From the NCBI GenBank assembly GCA_964017145.1, contig OZ024852.1:1489945-1553944 (forward strand): a DNA stretch of 64,000 nt, given 5' to 3'. This document shows positions 11,376 to 23,800 of this stretch, piece after piece. The DNA is from Agrocybe praecox. Taxonomy: Eukaryota; Basidiomycota; Agaricomycetes; Agaricales; Agrocybaceae. Within the stretch, counting starts at the first letter, position 1, and every line of letters begins with the position of its first letter. A program made the position numbers and the translations under genes. Under the pieces are notes generated by a model. That model had not been told where the DNA came from, made no database searches, and was given only the letters and a program-made list of their open reading frames with translations.

Positions 11376-12553
11376 GGTTTTGAGAGAAGAGAGAGAGCTC
11401 GCTTTGTCGAAATTTTGAAAAGGCGGGTTGTGGTATGAGAAGGTAAGAAAGAAAGCTGGTTGGGTTCCTGTTGTCAGAGAGCTTCCCTTTTTATAGGATT
11501 TACTGCATTTCATCCCTGAGGTGGATACTTTTCGATCTTCGGTCAACCTCGATCATAGCCAGAGTCCGTGTAGGAGTTCGTTCATTTGCTAGGTGAGGGG
11601 GTCACGACTAGTGTTAAGTTTCACGACTATGGCGTATTTACCTATAAAAGATATTCAGCGGGGGTTTTTTTTTGTGGGGGGGGGAAGAATCAGTTCTTAC
11701 TCACTTACCGAAAAAAAAAAAACAAAAAACGAGAGAATCAACAAAATGCGTTCTATTTTTACCCAACTTAGTCGGCGTTGGAGAATTGTCGTCAGAGCAA
11801 GCTCGAATTCCAGAGCGGTTATCAAAATTTGAAAATTGTTGTGCAGAAGCCATGTCTGGTCAGAAACTGCCTATATTTCCTGGTATATAGACAACGGTTT
11901 GAATTGAGCTACGACATCAATACCGACCCGTAAGCAACTCGAGATGTAATTGTTCGTAGCCGGCAATGAAGTATTCCTAACATCTGCGGTCTTCATTCGT
12001 TGAGAGAGGGAAAAGTAACTTCACTCGACCGTTCCTCGGCAGGAGCAAGGTGAATTGGGTTAGTTCTATGAATATTCTAAATTTACACACCTTGACAAAT
12101 TTGGTTCCCTGAGATCAAGTTACTGCTCTACGTGTGATGAGGGAACTGATTCCGAGTCTCCAGAGACGAATATGAGTAAAATTCAAGTGAGACATATATG
12201 TGGCTAGACGTTGTATTTCGGTGGTCGGAGGAAGAGTGACGGGACGGGCCGTTGGCGTGACAAAGTGGATGATTATGAGTTGCGAGTCGGAGCTTTACCT
12301 TGGACTGGTGCCTCCTCCTCAGCCAGCTAACGTGTCAGGCCAATTCAGATCCATTTCCTTCCCGCCAGGCTGCAGAGGAACTATAGAGGAACTATCCATC
12401 TCCTTTCAGCATATACCCCTTCCCCTTTTCAACTTTGTATCAGTTCACCACCGAAACCAAATCATTTGGTGATTTCTTAAATCAATCATTACTCTGTTCT
12501 CTTACGCTTAATTCCACACCTTCTCTACTTTATCTCTTTCAATCGTGTCCACC
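11376..12553. promoter_or_regulatory. Divergent intergenic region
   Basis: About 1.2 kb between the starts of the minus-strand unknown gene and the plus-strand Kar9-like gene. It contains homopolymer runs (T9, G8 and A12) between 11664 and 11722 and a CT-rich stretch just before the Kar9-like start (from about 12390), a common core-promoter feature in basidiomycetes. No gene was recognised; the ORF at 12200-12472 has no family features. Confidence 0.5.
11489..11496 (-). promoter_or_regulatory. TATA box of the unknown gene at 10089-11375
   Basis: On the minus strand the sequence reads CTATAAAAAGG, about 115 bp upstream of the proposed ATG. This supports starting at 11375 rather than at the longer upstream reading frame. 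Confidence 0.6.
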
Positions 12554-15494
12554 ATGCCTTCAATCCGTCTTTCCTCTTCAATGAGTTCCATGTTCAGCTC
12601 GTCATCCCAAACAAGCCTGAATTATGTTACACCAGGGTCTGGATCAATATTATCCACCCCTTCAGCGTCATCATCCAAGTTGTCTCTTGATCTCGATGAT
12701 GAAGGTGATTCGACCTTTCTTACGCGTTCAGGGCCACAATTTGCTCATAATTTAACAGAGAATGTCACTATTACCGCGAACCGTTCATTGTCTAAGAAAT
12801 TGGGAAAGAGGAAAAGCTCAGAGTGCGTCCAGCTACTTCTCTGAACCGCTTTAATTTCTCACTATATTGTCAATAGAGATATTCGACTATTAGCAATCTC
12901 TACCCACATTACAGAGCTTTCGTATGCTATTTCCGATATACAAACACGTATATTCGGTGCGCAATGATAGTATCCCTCGTGATTATCGACTAAAACCTCC
13001 CTCTTTCCAGAAATCCAGGAACTCCGGCACAAATCTCATTCGTCCGATAGTGCAGACGCCAACACAACAACCAACATCGATCAGTCCCTCATGGTCTTGA
13101 ACGAACGTCTGGAGTCTCTCGAGAAGGGTATCAAGATTGTTAACGAAACATTGGAGCCTCTCCTACGTACCGCTGCAACACCGACGGTCGCTGAAAATGG
13201 GACATCAAGTGAAAATGCGGCATTAATTCGGAAACATGCGACTTTGATGTCTGACTGGGAAGCTATTCAAGAGGAAAGCGAAGTTTTAAGAGAGGAGTTG
13301 AAGGAAGACAAGTGGTTAACTGTATTTAGAACCGTAACAGACCAGGCGGATGGCATGATGTCTAGTTTGGAGAAAGCCGTCACTCGATGTCAAGTGAGTC
13401 ATATTATAATTTTTGGTTGATGGCATCTAATAAACTTTTTAGGAATTCATATGGCAAGTCCACAGGCGAGGTATAGAAGATCTTCAATCCAACGCCGCTT
13501 TATCTTCTAGTCGAACAGAAAAGCCGGCCGTACCGATAACATACGAAGCTTTCACCGCCCTTCTAGAGTCTTACGATGCAAAGAAAAAGCAAGTCAATTT
13601 AATTCTTTATCAAAGTGCATCTATCTTACCTGAACTGCAGACATTATATGCCCGCCACGTCTAAAGTTCTTGCCATCATCGATAGGGGCGTGCAAGATCG
13701 TGTTACAAAGAATGGCGAAACTTTGCGACGGCATGCTGAATCAGCTCAGAGATGGAAAAGCCTTCGTGAACGTATGGTGCGGACCGATGCAGAGCTGGAG
13801 AGTGTTCGGAAATTCCTTTTGAACGAGGATACGCCTTCTGAACACGAGTCCACGACTTCTGGTACAACCTCGTCAAAGAATGGCAATGGGTACCTCACAC
13901 CGGGCAATGGATCCCAAATATCAAGGGTGAGCTCCAGTGGTACGAATGTCTCTGGTTCAATCTCTCCCTTTCGCAAACTTGCACGTAAATTCTCGGGCCA
14001 ACCTAAAACCACTCCACAACTCGTAGTATCGCCTCTAGCTGTGAACAAGAGAGCTACTTCAAACACACCATCCGAGCCTTCTATGTCGCCAGTCCCACAG
14101 ACACATACAATACGTCGCCAAAGAACTTCAATATTTGGTTCCGTTCGAGGGACCGCCCCACCTACGCCAATAACGCCAGAGAGACCGAATCATAAGCACA
14201 GCCAAAGTTATACTCCCGACTCTTCCCCGCATGGATCAAAAATTGAAAAACTTGATTTTTCTGCGTCGACTTCGCGTGCTACTTCGAAACAGCGCTGGAA
14301 CAGTTCGACTAAAGTCGCACCTGAGGATCGCAATATGACTATCAAGTCTCTTCCCAGGAGGCCCCCTTCTTCCTCGGGGTTTTATGGCAACAACGACGAT
14401 ATTCCACCAGTTCCACCTATCGCTCCTTCTTATCGTCGCAGTCTTTCGAGGGCATCTATGGCATCTTCCCGCCCTTGGTCGCCAGTAACTTCTTCTATTT
14501 CCACGACGAATTCTCAACCTGTATTATTACACACTTTACGACCAGCGTCTCGCGCGCAGACTCCATCTCGACCTTTTACTCCAGGACTTGCGACAACTCC
14601 TCGTACTCGTCCCAGGACCCCAAGTCATATTCCAGCACCCAAGAGCTTGCCATCGGTCTTTGGGTCTAAGCCTGTCGCTCCTGGACTGGAGGATGAAGAT
14701 TCATATTTCAATCGTTCCTTTTCTTCTACTTCAAATGCATCACCTACAGGATCATCTATGCATCCACCACGGCCACCCAGTCGCTCTATGATTCCCGTAC
14801 CGAGCGTGCATCTACACTCACCTTCCAGACCGGGATCTTCTATGTCTAATTTTTCCAATTTCAATGGGCCTGAGAGCCCGACTATGCGTTCTTTCAAGGC
14901 AAATGCTCTACGAGCCCAAACACCTGAGCATCTTTTGCGTGCGCGTGCTCAGCAGGTGCCTGTTTTCCAAGGCACGATCTCGAGGCCAAGATTAACTTCC
15001 AAACTACCTCCTTCGAGCTTTAGAGATGGGAGTGGAAGTGTGAGCCGAGCGTCCTCTCGGCCTAGCTCTAGAAACGGAGCGTACACTCCGTCGATGGACC
15101 AACCCATCCACGAGTACATCCCTGGAAGCAGTTATGATCCTTTAGATAATGAGGTTGCTGCGATTGTGAATTCGATTCCGCATGGGCTGTTGATCGAGCG
15201 GGTGGATCCGCCTTTGAAGAAGAGTCAGATCCCGAAGGAGGGCGAGGAGGTCAAGGCACAGTATGCGACTACGAATGCGTCTGGGAAGAGGCTTATCACT
15301 TGTCGGTTGACGACGTTGACGAGGGCGGGCAAGTCTGGCGGCGATCCAAGTATGACAAAGAAAGTTATGGTTCGCGTTGGTGGAGGTATGATTGATTGTC
15401 TCGTATCGATGATGGAAGAAAGCGACTGATATGTTTTTTTTTAGGTTGGCAAGACCTCGCTCATTATATACTCAACCGTCAGGCAGGTCTATAA
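12554..15494 (+). CDS. KAR9: Kar9-like spindle-positioning protein with C-terminal GAR (Gas2-related) domain
   Basis: Six exons (12554-12822, 12877-12956, 13011-13393, 13443-13588, 13641-15385, 15445-15494) give 890 residues. Yeast Kar9 links cytoplasmic microtubules to actin cables through Bim1/EB1 and myosin V during spindle orientation and karyogamy. The N-terminal helical part includes DIRLLAISTHITELSYAISD, IQELRHK, WQVHRRGIEDLQSNAALSSS and MPATSKVLAIIDRGVQDRV, typical of the fungal Kar9 family. A long Ser/Pro-rich disordered middle carries several SxIP-like and RxxS sites. The end, EVAAIVNSIPHGLLIERVDP with VMVRVGGGWQDLAHYILNRQ, is a GAR-type microtubule-binding domain. The ATG at 12554 is in a CCACCATG context; reading on from an upstream GTG is not needed. 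The last exon lies beyond an in-frame stop at 15429 and is reached by splicing GTATGA...TTTTAG. Intron 4 begins with GC. Confidence 0.85.
13589..13640 (+). other. GC-AG intron in the Kar9-like gene
   Basis: The only join that keeps the conserved run DAKKKHYMPATSKVL in frame uses donor AA|GCAAGT and acceptor CTGCAG. GCAAGT is the classic consensus of rare GC-AG introns. A GT two codons later would break the frame. Confidence 0.8.
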
Positions 15495-16661
15495 CTGTTA
15501 TAGTTATGGATGCCGTATTTCCTCTTTGCTCGTTTAGAACTATTCAACTCCGCGGTGGGGTGTTTATTAGGGTCGTTTTCACTGCATTTTCTTTTACTTC
15601 ACCATCTGGGCGTATCGAGTTTCTTTTTGCATAGTCAATCATCGTTCTTTATTCATTCATGTAATCTTAACACTCTTTTTAGCCACTCGTGTTTCTTTTC
15701 ATATATCCCCCCACAGTCAGTCATCATTATCATCGATCGTCGTCGTCGTTGTCTCTCGTTATCGTTTTGTCGTTGCTGTTATGTCCACACACACACACAC
15801 TCTCTCTCTTTTGCCTTCCACCTACATTAGTCATTCTCATTCCCTTTTTTTTCATTACTACTACTTGCACAGTCCACACTGCAGTCACATATATGCTCGC
15901 TCGCTATACCTTTGCACCAGCCGAATACGCGCCGAATACGAGTAATAACCGTACACATGACACTCTTTTAATTAAGAATGACGTTGTATGTATGTAGTTT
16001 TTGTAGTAATCGGTAATTCTACAATGCCTATTCGGCTGTTTCTTATCTCCTACCTGAGGTTTTGGATTATCTGCATTGTGATTCTGACATTTGCATTTTT
16101 CTGGATAAGCTAGTCAGCCGCTCACAGTGGGAGTGGGGAAATGCGTTAAGCTCGTTTTCGCTAGTTTTCGGTGCTGGTATTGATCTGACTGGACACAATG
16201 GCGCATCGCCTTTCAGATGAACTCGGCTGGGTGCTGCTGATTATCTGATTCCTCGTGTTTGCCTCGAGGACTGTGGGGTGCGTATGCAGGGAGATTAATC
16301 TTATCCGCCACTAGGCGAGATGTATCCAACGGTTCATAGATCGATAAGGCCTTTGAATGCCATTGTTATGTATGTATGGAGGTCCTAGTCATATAAGGAC
16401 AAAGAGAATGACAATAATAAACCTGGAGCAGCCTGGAAAGAACTCGGAGAAAGACTCGAGCGACCGGTTCTGATACTGGATGTGGCGAAGAACAGGCTGT
16501 TCTGTGTGTGTGTTGACGTTATATCTAAAACGCGTAAAGCCACTAATTCCCGTGGAATATTTTTTGCAGGGTTGTCCGCATATAAATGAAACCCCTTCCG
16601 CCGCGGTCGCCCTTTCTTCAGTCTTAGACTCAAACAACATCCTTCTACCAACCAATCGACA
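15495..16661. other. Intergenic region with CA/TC microsatellite
   Basis: About 1.17 kb holding the 3' UTR of the Kar9-like gene and the promoter of TRAPPC12. It contains a pyrimidine-rich stretch with a CA run followed by a TC run at 15785-15809. No gene recognised. Confidence 0.6.
15785..15809 (+). repeat. Compound CA/TC dinucleotide microsatellite
   Basis: Eight CA units are followed directly by a run of TC units in the 3' flank of the Kar9-like gene. Confidence 0.85.
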
Positions 16662-18958
16662 ATGCCCAACAAGTTGGTCAAGCCAAAGCCAAAGGCCACT
16701 GCAACAGAGGATGGCTCGAGCTCACCTCCCAAGACGTCGCCGATGAGAAACATGGCCAAGAAAGTGAAACGGCAGCTCGGGCGTCTGGATGAAATGCTGC
16801 ACCACGTGACGCACACCAAACATGAACCATCTACTGTGCAAGTCGTCAAACGCAACCGCACCGTTTCTTCCTCTTCCACTTCCTCCAACCTTTCCACAAA
16901 GAGCGCAATCAAAGTTGTACGCGCTTTCTTTCCTTCCCCGTCGCCTTCTAGAAGGTCTAGCACAAGAATCTGGCGTTCTTCCAAGTACGTCAACGAACTT
17001 GACATCGATCCAACCAGTTCTAGCTCGTCGGAACATCTTCCGTATACATCTCCTCAACCGACAACCACTATTATGGCCGAACAACATCCTCTACCAGAAC
17101 CTCCTATGCAAGAGGAAGAATCTGCGATCTCTGAGCCCATGTTCACCAGCCCACCGGCGGTGTATGTTGAGCCAGAAACTCCAGATCCTTTCTTGATTGA
17201 TGATGAAAGCGATGAAGCCTCAAGTAACGAAGAAGAGACAGCTGATTCTGTCTCGCCCGCCCCTCGCGATATCCCTCTTTCACCGACCCCCTCACGACCA
17301 CCAATGTCCCCCCTGCCCAACGTCAATAAAGATATGCCCCCTCCGCCTCCCTCAGACAGCGAGTCCGAGACGGATATTCCAGATATTTATGTCCCAACGC
17401 TTATAGCCGCTACCATGTTTTTGCCCATACCGAATGTACGCCGTCCATTTTCCTCGAATATCTTGACATGGTGGCTGCAAAGAAATTTAATGTATAATAC
17501 TTGTACTAGACCGATCCGTTGACTACGCTCCTCAACAAATATATTTATCCACCTGAAAAACGTCCCCCGCGAGATTTGACTGGAGATTGGCAACGAGCTG
17601 ACTTTCATACGCTGGTTGTGAGTGTCTTGAGAGATGATCGCTTTCTTTTAAGAATGAAATGGTTACATTGAGGCACTCTTAGATGACGAATAGCTGGAGA
17701 ACACTGGCTAGAATGGCTCGAGACCGATTGGTGACATCTGACCCATCCGACTTGACCCTTGTATTGGGCGTAAGTCAAGTGCAAACATATCTCCTGATCA
17801 TAACTCGTTTCTTAAACAACCCCTTATAATAATAATATAGCTCTGGCACCTCCGCCTATCTTGTCTAGCCCGCCTGCGGTTATTCAACCAGACCGCAGCA
17901 GAATGCACGAACCTCTTTAGCGTGCTCAATGGTATCCAACCACAAGAGGCGCGCGAATACGTCTTTGAGCGCATCCTCCCGTTCGAGTTGGAAGTCATGC
18001 AAACGCGCATGAAGTATTGGGCAGGGGACCACATGGGGTACCTTGATGCGCTGAATGCTCTGCTTAGGAAATGTCGAACTAAGTGCAGGCAGGCAGACAA
18101 CGACGCCACGCTTGTGCCGATGTGGAAGGAGAGAGGCGCGAGAGTGTGTTTGATCATCGCGTCGCAGATGGTGGAGATGAAGGTCTGTGTGGTTTCTACC
18201 AAATTGCATTTGTTTCTTCAGGATGTCCTGATTATATATAATATTTACACTACACAGGAAATAACAGCAGCAGCGCGGCTTCTCGAACCTCTCTGCAAAC
18301 AGAAAGACGTCTCGAACCATGCTCTGCGCTCGTCAATCGCCCGGATCTACCTCCAAGGGGGGAACCTGCAGGACGCAGCGAGGCACTTCGCCTTGGTCGA
18401 AGCCGATCCAGAGGCAGACGACACCACCAAGAAGACAAACGCGGCGATTATGGCGTCTGCACAGGGTGATTGGGACTTGGCGGCTCAGAAGCTGCAGGAA
18501 CTGTTGCAGGAAGATGCTAATAACTTTGTAGTGAGCACTACAGCTGTTTATTGCATTTTATTTTATTTTGCTTGAGTCTAAACTATTGAACACAGGCAGT
18601 GAACAATCTCTCTGTCGCCCTCCTGAGCCAGGGTAAACTGAAGGAGGTAAGTGTCTATACACCTCGAGATTTTACTACTCAGTTAATAACACGCATTTGC
18701 TCATCAGGGAATCGACGTCTTGGAGAAAGCTCTTCGTACCTCTCCTTCTAGTGTCGTCGTTGCTGAGCCATTCCTGTTCAATCTATGTACGCAATCCGTG
18801 GCTTCTCATATTCCCGCACTCACCGTTATTCGCCAGCTACGTTATACGAACTTCGGTCCACGGTCGGCTTGGAAAAGAAGAAAGAACTATTGACGGAAGT
18901 GGCGAAGTGGAGTGGTGATGGCTTAAAGACGAACTGTCTGAAGTTGCCCGCCAATTGA
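16662..18958 (+). CDS. TRAPPC12: TRAPPC12 homologue (TRAPP complex subunit, TPR protein)
   Basis: Eight exons (16662-17435, 17510-17617, 17693-less 10, i.e. 17683-17769, 17841-18182, 18258-18530, 18596-18646, 18708-18786, 18837-18958) give 611 residues. The TRAPP complex acts as a Rab GTPase exchange and tethering factor in ER-Golgi traffic; TRAPPC12 belongs to TRAPPIII in animals and many fungi. The first 260 residues are basic, then Ser/Pro/acid-rich and disordered. The conserved part begins TDPLTTLLNKYIYPPEKRPP, continues with LWHLRLSCLARLRLFNQTAA and ECTNLFSVL, and ends in TPR-like helices (SIARIYLQGGNLQDAARHFA, NNLSVALLSQGKLKE, IDVLEKALRTSP). The terminal STLYELRST with LKTNCLKLPAN matches the TRAPPC12 C-terminal signature. 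Transcribed toward ERG4 with a spacer of about 210 bp. Confidence 0.88.
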
Positions 18959-19170
18959 TATATTTCTGTAGGTACTCCAACCCAAGAAGTAGTAAATAAC
19001 GACCATCCCAATAAATAATTGATTACTGCATACCCCTTCAAAACCTATTCCCATGTGTGTTTTACGAAAAACGTTTACATGCGTATACATACTATATATT
19101 GCAACATGACATTCCTCTTATTACATTAAGGTAAACTATACCTGTGACCTATGTACAAAATGCATAACTT
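18959..19170. terminator. Shared 3' region of convergent TRAPPC12 and ERG4
   Basis: A 212-bp AT-rich spacer between two stop codons facing each other. It must hold both polyadenylation regions; AATAAATAATTG near 19009-19020 is a possible plus-strand polyadenylation signal. Confidence 0.45.
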
Positions 19171-21104
19171 TCAGTAAATCCCGGGGATGAACTTGTATTT
19201 GACAACTTGACAGTAGCGCTCCCAGTCTTTGCCATATTTGATCGAGCATCTGCAGAAAAGTATAAGGATCAGTATCGAAGAACGGCTACGAAAATATGCG
19301 TCATACCTTTCAAAGTCACGAGTACAACGGTGAACGAGGACGGTGATAAAGAACATGGAGTAGAAGTAGGGAATGATACTAGCAGTTCCAATAATGGCAC
19401 CCCAAGTCAAGCTCATGGTCCAGTCAGCAACGTAGTTGGGTTTGCGAGAGTATGCCCAGCAGCCACTGGTAAGCAAACGGTTACTGGAAAAGAATATCTT
19501 AGTATTCAGCTGACTATCATAATTGTTAAGCATATCCTGCTTACCCGTGAGCGGTCTGAATGTAAGTAGGGTTTTCGACTACGCAACCGGGGAGTTGAGG
19601 GAAGGTTTTACGGAATTTAGTGATGCCCTGAGTTTGCATCTTGAAGTGACTTTTTTGAGCCATAGCGATGTCCCAGCTAAATGAAAAACACCGTGAGTAA
19701 CGGATATCGCGCAGCTTAATTTAATGTCAACGAACATATAGTAAGCTGTGCAAAGCACCGTGTAGATGAAGATGTATCCACCAGTAGAGAATCGGTAGGT
19801 AGAAGGGTCGTGCGAAGCCATATAGACAACAGAGTATACATATGACTGTTTCACGGCAACTTGAGAACTGAATAACCCTGGATATTATTTTTAAAGACTT
19901 ACGAAAGGGACCCCCGAGAAGTTCCAGAAAATAACCATGAAACCCCACCTGGTGAAATATTAGAGAGAAATGAATTAACCCTGAGCCTGCGACGTACTTC
20001 TCGTGGAACATGTCCCAGGTCTGTGGAATACATTCCTCTCCCTTAGCACTGTATAAAAATTCAACGATCTACATCTTTGGAATATGCTAGGGACCTCACC
20101 ATGCATTAATGTAGAATCCAGTAGCGAGGATCATGAACGCCATGTTCTAATATGAAAAGTCAGTTTTTGAGATAATAGTGGGCACAAGATCCAACTACTC
20201 ACAGGTGTAACATAACCTAATTGCTCATATTGCTTGCAAGCTCCCGATACAGACAAGAAGAACACAATGACCCAGGGAATGCGGACTTCAGCCCACATCT
20301 TTAAGTCTATGGATCCAAGACGTGGATTCAAGCAAGCGCCCATGAAGTAGTCATAGAAAAAGTTTCCGGACATGCGGATGGCGGTTCCAGTAAGGACGGC
20401 GTACAAGTAGGTAATGAGAGATACACCGAAACCGAAAATCATAGAAACAGACATCAAGTGGCCATAGTTATCAATGATTTCAGTAAGTCGGAAGATGTTA
20501 TAATAGTGCAAGGCAGCAGCTGTGACGAGGGTCGTATACAGACAAACCAAGGCATTGCAGTTGTACATCAAAGTCTTGTAGTTGAGAGAGGGCACTGGAA
20601 GGCCTTCTTGTTGGTATCCAGGGAGAATCCATGCAATGAAAAGCTGGAAGAAGAAATTTCCTGCGTACACCTTCCAGGCATATGCATTTGGGCTAGCGTC
20701 CTGTGACAAGCGTTGTAAGAGACGTGCCAGTAAAAAGGCGCGTGCGGAAATACCTTTGCAACATGTCCCCACATCCTCCACAAGAAAGGCTTGATATCGT
20801 CAACAGATTGCGGGTGAACCAGACTTCCGTCATAGAACCAGAGGCAAATCCAAAGGTAATACATAAGAATTGGGAAACCTGTCATGATAGCGACGACACC
20901 CCACGGTCCCCCGAATTCATAACTAAGAGGATTTCAATAACATAGAATAGATAAAACCGCTTGAATAACGTACCCTTCATGTTTATCAAGACGCTTGTCC
21001 ATTGCGCGTCCTTCCTCAGAGATGACAACTTTCGTCGTGGCAACATGTCGTTGACGTAGGTCGGTGGGCAAGCCCGCTTCAATAGCACTCGATTTGACGG
21101 ACAT
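19171..21104 (-). CDS. ERG4: Delta(24(24(1)))-sterol reductase, last step of ergosterol synthesis
   Basis: ER membrane enzyme that reduces the C24(28) double bond of ergosta-5,7,22,24(28)-tetraenol with NADPH to make ergosterol. Multi-exon, minus strand. From the start [20 protein letters not shown] the protein runs into [20 protein letters not shown] and [19 protein letters not shown], hallmarks of the ERG4 subfamily. These are followed by [20 protein letters not shown], a large multi-pass core ([32 protein letters not shown]), several very short exons (for example [15 protein letters not shown]), and the C-terminal signature [19 protein letters not shown] and [20 protein letters not shown]. 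The final [10 protein letters not shown] with aromatic tail is typical of ERG4/ERG24 reductases. The ATG at 21104 follows a candidate 5' UTR intron acceptor (CTACAG). Identification as ERG4 rather than ERG24 rests on the [10 protein letters not shown] segment. Confidence 0.92.
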
Positions 21105-21499
21105 GTCAGCTGTAGTTTCGAAGAATCAGCAAAAATTCTCAATTTTGTCATCTCATTATTTACCAAGAAGAGCTGTACACCGCTCGTTGAGAAACGCCTG
21201 ATGAAAGGAGTGTGATGTAAAGCGGGACAAGTGTCGAACGACTTTTTTTGTACGCGAAGTTCGAACACTGAACAAATGACCGGTGCCCCTAGGTCACGTG
21301 TGCGAGGCATACCGGATACTCGGCAGGGCCGGCATCAACGTGCGAACCTGACAAATTTCCCCGAACAAGAATGGAGCTGAAGGCGGACAGCAAGCAACGA
21401 CTTCATTCACCTTTAGCCACCACAACAATCCACTTCTTTTTGCTTTTCATCCTTCTCATTCGTCTAGTCGTATTAGTTCTCTTCTGTCATTCAATATAT
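21105..21499. promoter_or_regulatory. Bidirectional promoter of ERG4 and MPE1
   Basis: A 395-bp region between divergent starts. It contains a palindromic CACGTG E-box at 21295-21300, the core site of bHLH factors; fungal SREBP prefers related E-box or SRE sites. A pyrimidine-rich tract precedes the MPE1 start. Regulation of ERG4 by the E-box is an inference. Confidence 0.5.
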
Positions 21500-23586
21500 A
21501 TGGCATCTTCTGTTTTTTACAAGTTCAATTCCCGGAAGGACGAGTCTCGGGTGTCTTTCGATGGCACTGGTATATCTGTCTTCGATTTGAAACGTGAAAT
21601 TATTCTTGCCAATAACATGGGTAAGGCCAACGATTTTGACCTTTACATTTACGACGCAACTTCTAAGCAAGGTGAGTAAACGGAAGCTGGTACCATGTTA
21701 CATTAATTGACTGTGGCATCCTATTGTAGAATTTAAGGATGACTCTCAAGTCATTCCTAGGTCATCTTCTGTGATTGTTAAAAGACTCCCAGCAAGTCGT
21801 CCCGGGAAAGGAAAAGCATCTCTATATGTCAATGGGAGTGGTTCTACTTTGCCTACTTCAGAACCGGTTTCTAGGGGCGGTTCAGCAGCTGGAGGATCAA
21901 CTTGGCATAAGGGAGCGATGTCGAAGCGATTTGATGTGAAAGAAGAGTCTTCAACCGTGTCACCAAAGAAAGCATCCACTCCAGTAAAGTTTTTGCTTTT
22001 GAAAAGACTTAGTCGTTATGCTAAGTTTCGATATTAGGTGCCCATTGGTTCCTCTGTGACAAAAGACGATGAAGCTGCAGCCATGGCAGCCATGTTCCAA
22101 GCCCAGACTCAGAACTGGGAGGAAACTCAGGAAAAGATGTCCCAGTTGGTGTCGCCCTTTGCGGCTTTTTATCTATGTAGTAGTTCCATGTCTAATGAAC
22201 ATTGTTGTTTTGTTCCTCTATGATCTATCTTTCGCAGCTCGCAGCGCATTTATTCCAATCCACGAGGTACAGGATTCAACCGAGGCGGAAAGCCGTTCCA
22301 GCCGCACATGCAGCACCATGATAAACCCCTTCCGCCCAGTTATGTCTGCTATCGGTGTGGACAGAAAGGTTCGCCTGCTGGTTTCTAAATTTGTCCAAAT
22401 AATATATTTATACTCTATTCAAGGACATTGGATTCAAGACTGTCCAACCAATAGTGACCGAGAATTTGATAATCGTCCACGCATCAAAAGAACAACGGGC
22501 ATACCCCGAAGCATGTTGAAAGCCGTTGAAAATCCTAACAGCTCGGAGTTGACGCAAGGGGTCATGGTGACCCCGGACGGTGGCTATGTAGTCGCCCAAC
22601 CAGATTCGTGAGTCCCCGCTTCCAGATTGTTATCACTTCAAATCAATTTACACAAACTCGTAGGGCTTCGTGGCAAAAGCAATCATCACGTTCGAAGGCC
22701 CTTACAACAGCTGAGGTCCGCGAAAAAGCTCCATCGGATCCTTCGTTAGCCTGCCCCATAGATAACAAGCTTTTCCGAGACGCAGTAAAGACACCATGCT
22801 GTAGTAAGGCTTACTGCGAAGAATGCATACAGACGCATCTGCTTGAAAAAGACTTTATTTGTCCTAACTGCGGGAAAAAGATCCAGTCGCTGGATAAGCT
22901 TATTATGGACAAACCTTCACGGACAAAGGTAGCTGACTATATAGAGAAGGCTATTGAAGAAAGCAAAAAGGATGGTGGGGAAGATGGGTCGCACGGCAAA
23001 GATGATTCAAACAGCCGCCAGCAGGTGAGGATTTGCTCATACAATGTTGGTTAGATCCGGAATGACCCATACAATTATCTTTCAGTCAACTGTGCCAGAT
23101 GATGGCTCTTCGCTCGAACAAGACATCTACTCTGACCAACAACCCGATATGAATTTGGACATGTCACAAATGGTGGTTGACCAAATCCCCCAACTCCAGG
23201 CACAACTCAATCAAATTTCACAAGCGCTTCAAAACCCAAGCCTGCCAAATCATGTCCGGCAACAGACAGAAATGCAATGCCAACAGTTACAGATTCAATT
23301 ATCACAGGCGCAAGCTGTGGCGTCCGCACTCGCTCTGGCGACTTACCAACAACAAGCTGTTGCGGCGCAGAATGCTGCTAGTGCGAATATGTATGCCATG
23401 AATGGATATCAACAACAAATGAGTGGTTGGAATCAGTTTGGAGGACAGCAACCACCTGGACAAGATTCGGCTTATCAGCGACTGCCTGTCAACAACAGGA
23501 GACGAAACCTCAAGCGCGAACGGCCGTCTGACTTCTTCGAGACTACCAACCCAGATGGCACCAAAGTCCCAAGATATTGGGAGTAG
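21500..23586 (+). CDS. MPE1: Mpe1/RBBP6-like subunit of the cleavage and polyadenylation factor
   Basis: Seven exons (21500-21671, 21730-21983, 22038-22148, 22245-22368, 22424-22607, 22664-23024, 23086-23586) give 568 residues. Mpe1 acts in pre-mRNA 3' end cleavage and polyadenylation and carries E3-ligase-like features. Domains in order: an N-terminal ubiquitin-like DWNN domain (SSVFYKFNSRKDESRVSFDG, DLKREIILANNMG, DFDLYIYDA); a CCHC zinc knuckle CYRCGQKGHWIQDCPTN near residues 195-210; a RING/U-box-type finger from CPIDNKLFRDAVKTPCCSKA through YCEECIQTHLLEKDFICPNC; then a Gln-rich C-terminus. Start chosen because MASSVFYKF matches the DWNN beginning. The acceptor at 22244 is the second of two AGs and is required for phase. 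Nuclear. Confidence 0.93.
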
Positions 23587-23800
23587 GTCGTTGAGGCTAG
23601 GTAAGCCAGGGGATAAATATGGGACTTTCTTATCCATCCAATCAGCCGTATAGAGAGACGGCTTTTTTTATATGTACAGAAATCAGAGCTTATCATCATC
23701 AATTTTGTATTTCGTTGCATTCAATTAAAACATATGTTATTACAATCCATATCCGGTCCATGGTATCAAGCATAGTATGCGCGAACGGGGGAAGCCTACA

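Noticed and set aside
15510..15997. Overlapping hydrophobic ORFs after the Kar9-like gene
   Set aside because: Pyrimidine-rich 3' UTR with a CA/TC microsatellite produces runs of Leu, Ser and Phe; not a membrane protein gene.
1..21104. Sterol acyltransferase and ERG4 as a sterol gene cluster
   Set aside because: They are 17 kb apart with five unrelated genes between and no shared orientation or promoter; co-location may be chance.
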